From contig NC_063265.1 in the NCBI RefSeq assembly GCF_019578655.1, forward strand, positions 11,690,501 to 11,754,500: a stretch of 64,000 nt of DNA, written 5' to 3'. The notes under the pieces are model-generated. The model saw only the letters and a program-made list of their open reading frames with translations, had not been told where the DNA came from and did not search any database. Made by a program: the position numbers and the translations under genes. Shown here piece by piece: positions 61,064 through 64,000 of the stretch (position 1 is its first letter; the number at the start of each line of letters is the position of its first letter). This DNA comes from Ricinus communis (Eukaryota; Streptophyta; Magnoliopsida; Malpighiales; Euphorbiaceae).

Positions 61064-63868
61064 ATGGGAAGCCTTCCGGTACATTTTCTTTTCAGTTTCT
61101 ATATGCTTATCGCGTTTTCTTTAATGAATATGTTCTAATTACTTTTTTTTTTTGTTTTGCCTGGTGTTGCACTAGTTCACTATGTCTGATCTTCAACTGA
61201 GTAATAGTTCAGTTCAGAGCAGCCCCACTTTACTATGTACTCCATTGATGGGCACTACAGTTGATCAAATGCTGCTTGAGATGAGAAAGGCTACGGAAAT
61301 CAGTGCTGATGTTGTCGAAATTCGGCTAGATTGCCTTAGAAACCTCAATCCTCGCCAAGATCTTGAAATTCTCATTAAGCAATCTCCTCTCCCTACCCTG
61401 GTCACTTACAGGTAATGATCAAGTTCAAAAACAGGTTTCCAGTTTTATAACTCTTTTGCTCTGTGCTTAAATTTTCCTGCTTTGACTATGAATGCACAAG
61501 CTTTCCTGTTATGGTAAATTTTTTGTTTGTTGATGCGAGTATTAGTGTCTAGTTTAACATTGTACTTGAAACTAAATGTGCTGTTATTCAATATGTTGCA
61601 AAAGAATAATATGAAAAAGCTAGTTATCAATTTTATAACTTTTACTGGAGTATGACAATTTGCCTAAACAAAGTCTGCTACATGCATGTGCTCTTCAGAC
61701 CAATTTGGGAAGGTGGTCAGTATGAGGGTGATGAGACCAAGAGACAGGATGCGCTTCGTTTAGCTATGCAGTTGGGAGCTAATTATGTTGATGTTGAACT
61801 TGAGGTAAAAATCTTTCAGATGCTCTAGAAAATTTGTTCATCTACCATAAACTATATCCATAAGATATGAGACATCTGACAAGGCAATTTCAAGGAACTG
61901 AAGTAGCAAATCAGATTCTTATGCTTCACCGATTTTGCAGGTTGCTCATGAATTTAACAACTCAATATATGGAAAGAAGCCTGATAATTTCAAAGTTATC
62001 GTTTCTTCTCACAATTTTCACAATACTCCATCTTCTGAGGCAATTGCCAATCTTGTTGCTAGAATTCAAGCTACTGGTGCTGACATTGTCAAGATTGCCA
62101 CAACTGCGTTAGACATTACAGACTGTGCTCGCATTTTTCAGATTATGGTGCATTGCCAGGTCAGTGATATAAACAATGCACATTTCGTGACTTGATTTGC
62201 TTTTCATTTGTTTTCTTCAAGAGTTTAGTTTACATTCACGCTTCATCTGAGCTGTTTCCATGATTCTTTATAGGTCCCAGTAATTGGAATTGTTATGGGT
62301 GAAAGGGGCTTGATTTCGCGGTTACTTAGCCCCAAGTTTGGTGGATATCTCACTTATGGTGCGCTTGAGGCAGGTGCTATATCTGCTCCAGGACAGCCAA
62401 CTGCAAAGGATTTATTGGATTTATACAACTTCAGACTCATAAGGCCTGATACTAAAGTGTATGGCATTATCGGGAAACCTGTTGGTCACAGCAAGAGTCC
62501 TCTCTTGTTCAATGCAGCATTTAAGTCTGTCGGTCTTAATGCAGTTTACGTGCATTTTCTTGTTGATGATGTTGAGAAGTTTTTCAGCACCTATTCATCT
62601 GTTGATTTTGCTTCAGGATGCAGGTATGTTTCCATATCTTTTCTTGGAGACATGTTATGTGTTCTTGGAGTAAAGAGTATAGACAGGGAAAAACTGATGA
62701 CATTGTATTTTGCTATGCAGCTGTACTATTCCTCATAAGGAGGTTGCACTTAAATGCATGGATGAAATTGACCCCATCGCCAAGGTAATTCCATCATCTG
62801 CAGTAGCCATTTCTACAATTGCCAGGATGCTGTCTGATTAATCATTTCTTCATTCTATCACGCCTACAGAAAATTGGAGCAATAAATAACATTATAAGGA
62901 GACCTGATGCAACCTTGATGGCATACAACACTGACTATATTGGTGCTATTGATGCAATTGAGGACGGACTAAGAGGTGAGAGATAATATCTCTGAAAAAT
63001 CTAAAAATTCCAACGTTCCCTGACTCGGGTCTTGTTTCCTCTCTGCGCAGAATTGAACGGTGCAGTTCCAGCAGGTACCTCACCTTTAGCTGGTAAACTG
63101 TTTGTGGTTTTGGGAGCTGGTGGTGCTGGCAAGTCACTTGCTTACGGTGCCGCACAAAAAGGAGCCAGAGTTGTTGTTGCCAATCGAACATTTGGTAAGA
63201 ATCCTGAAGGGGCAGTTCAGTATACCATTTCACTTGCCCTGAACAGTTTTATGTATATACTGGGTTTAATTGGGAATTCGGATGTATTTTCACGGACCAG
63301 AACGAGCTAAGGAGCTGGCTGACAAAGTTAACGGTCAAGCAATGACACTTGACGAAGTACAAAATTTCCACCCAGAAGAAGGAATGGTTCTTGCAAACAC
63401 CACATCTGTTGGAATGAAGCCTAACATTGATGCCACTCCACTAGCAAAGGTTTGTGTGTTTTGACAAGAAAAAATGGTGAGAAACAGAACATAGAGATTT
63501 CTTTTTTTCCTGCTGAAGAAGTAATGGTATTTTTGCACATATGGCAGCATGCTTTAAAACACTATTGCGTAGTCTTTGATGCCATTTACACACCGAAAGA
63601 CACAAGACTGTTGCGGGAAGCGAAAGAGAGTGGAGCTGTCATTGTTTACGGAACAGAAATGTTGATCCGCCAGGGATTTGAACAATACAAGAACTTCACA
63701 GGCTTGCCTGGTATGATACCAAATCACATCACATATCATATTAATTGTGAATAATTAAGGGTATAAGTAACACGAAATCATTGTGCTCAAATTCTTTTCT
63801 TTGTTGTCGCTTTTCAAATTACAGCACCGGAAGAATTGTTCAGGCAACTGATGGAGAAACATGCATAA
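61064..63868 (+). CDS. Bifunctional 3-dehydroquinate dehydratase/shikimate dehydrogenase (canonical residues)
   Basis: Exons: 61064-61078, 61176-61411, 61699-61804, 61941-62159, 62274-62623, 62721-62784, 62870-62975, 63051-63194, 63301-63449, 63548-63710, 63825-63868; total 1596 nt, 531 residues. Internal exons match the upstream copy in size and phase (106, 219, 64, 149, 163, 44 nt), showing tandem duplication. The dehydratase half keeps His143 (VSSHNF) and Lys170 (ADIVKI). The dehydrogenase half keeps Ser265 and Ser267 (GHSKSP), Thr311 and Lys315 (CTIPHK), Asp352 (YNTD) and GAGGAGKS. Unusual: NNI (336-338) where NTI is common, and SGC before SCTIPHK. Exon 1 encodes only MGSLP; if it is not used, translation could start at 61182. 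No clear plastid transit peptide, though plant shikimate synthesis is plastidic, so targeting is open. Confidence 0.93.
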
Positions 63869-64000
63869 GAAGCAAATTAGATTCCCAGCTGAAGCCATTT
63901 TTCTCCGCCACAGGGGTAGTAGCTCTAGTTGCAAATTTTGCATGGTTATGTGATTACTGTTTCATCACTCAGTCTGTATTAATAAAAATTTTCTTTAAAC
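63869..64000 (+). other. 3' UTR of the second DQD/SDH gene
   Basis: Sequence after the stop, including an AATAAA signal near 63980 (TTAATAAAAATT), suggests the transcript ends near the window edge. Confidence 0.6.

Overview
The window is nuclear DNA of a flowering plant, most likely a core eudicot. Genes have many introns with ordinary GT-AG borders, intergenic DNA is strongly AT-rich, and the families are plant-specific (FRIGIDA-like proteins, bifunctional dehydroquinase/shikimate dehydrogenases, a class I NHX exchanger, a plastid acyl carrier protein, SCD2). It also carries a nuclear copy of plastid DNA. I cannot name the genus safely. No operons, CRISPR arrays or phage genes are present. 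All exon coordinates were read by hand from splice signals, reading frame and family knowledge.

Layout, left to right. 0.8-4.9 kb (+): vacuolar Na+/H+ (K+/H+) antiporter, 14 exons. 5.5-7.8 kb (-): intact FRIGIDA-like gene. 9.2-12.4 kb (-): VAP/VAMP-associated protein with an unusual 21-residue tandem repeat. 16.0-17.4 kb (+): plastid acyl carrier protein. 18.1-21.0 kb (-): seven-helix TPRA1/CAND-like membrane protein. 22.9-28.6 kb (+): SCD2-like coiled-coil protein, 19 exons, with a duplicated exon and one GC-AG intron. 31.3-33.7 kb (+): cytosolic Cu/Zn superoxide dismutase whose apparent miR398 site is split by a 5' UTR intron. 35.2-36.4 kb (+): two small secreted cysteine-rich peptide genes in tandem, the second broken. 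36.9-38.9 kb (+): TRAPP subunit TRS33/TRAPPC6. About 41.0-42.9 kb: plastid insertion with psbK, psbI, trnS-GCU and the 5' part of trnG-UCC. 43.0-53.8 kb (+): FRIGIDA-like cluster with one intact gene, one nearly complete frameshifted copy, one 5'-truncated remnant and one decayed chimera with a DUF3444-like tail. 55.7-63.9 kb (+): tandem pair of dehydroquinate dehydratase/shikimate dehydrogenase genes. The first has quinate-dehydrogenase-type substitutions and has lost the dehydratase histidine; the second keeps canonical residues.

Most genes are unrelated housekeeping loci that happen to be neighbours. Two regions show local gene-family evolution: the FRIGIDA-like cluster (birth and death, with plastid DNA directly upstream) and the tandem shikimate/quinate pair (likely division of function). 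Nothing looks like a wholly new system. The best leads are the split miR398 site, the quinate/shikimate pair, the plastid insertion abutting the FRIGIDA-like cluster, the DUF3444 chimera, and the repeat expansions in the VAP and SCD2 genes.
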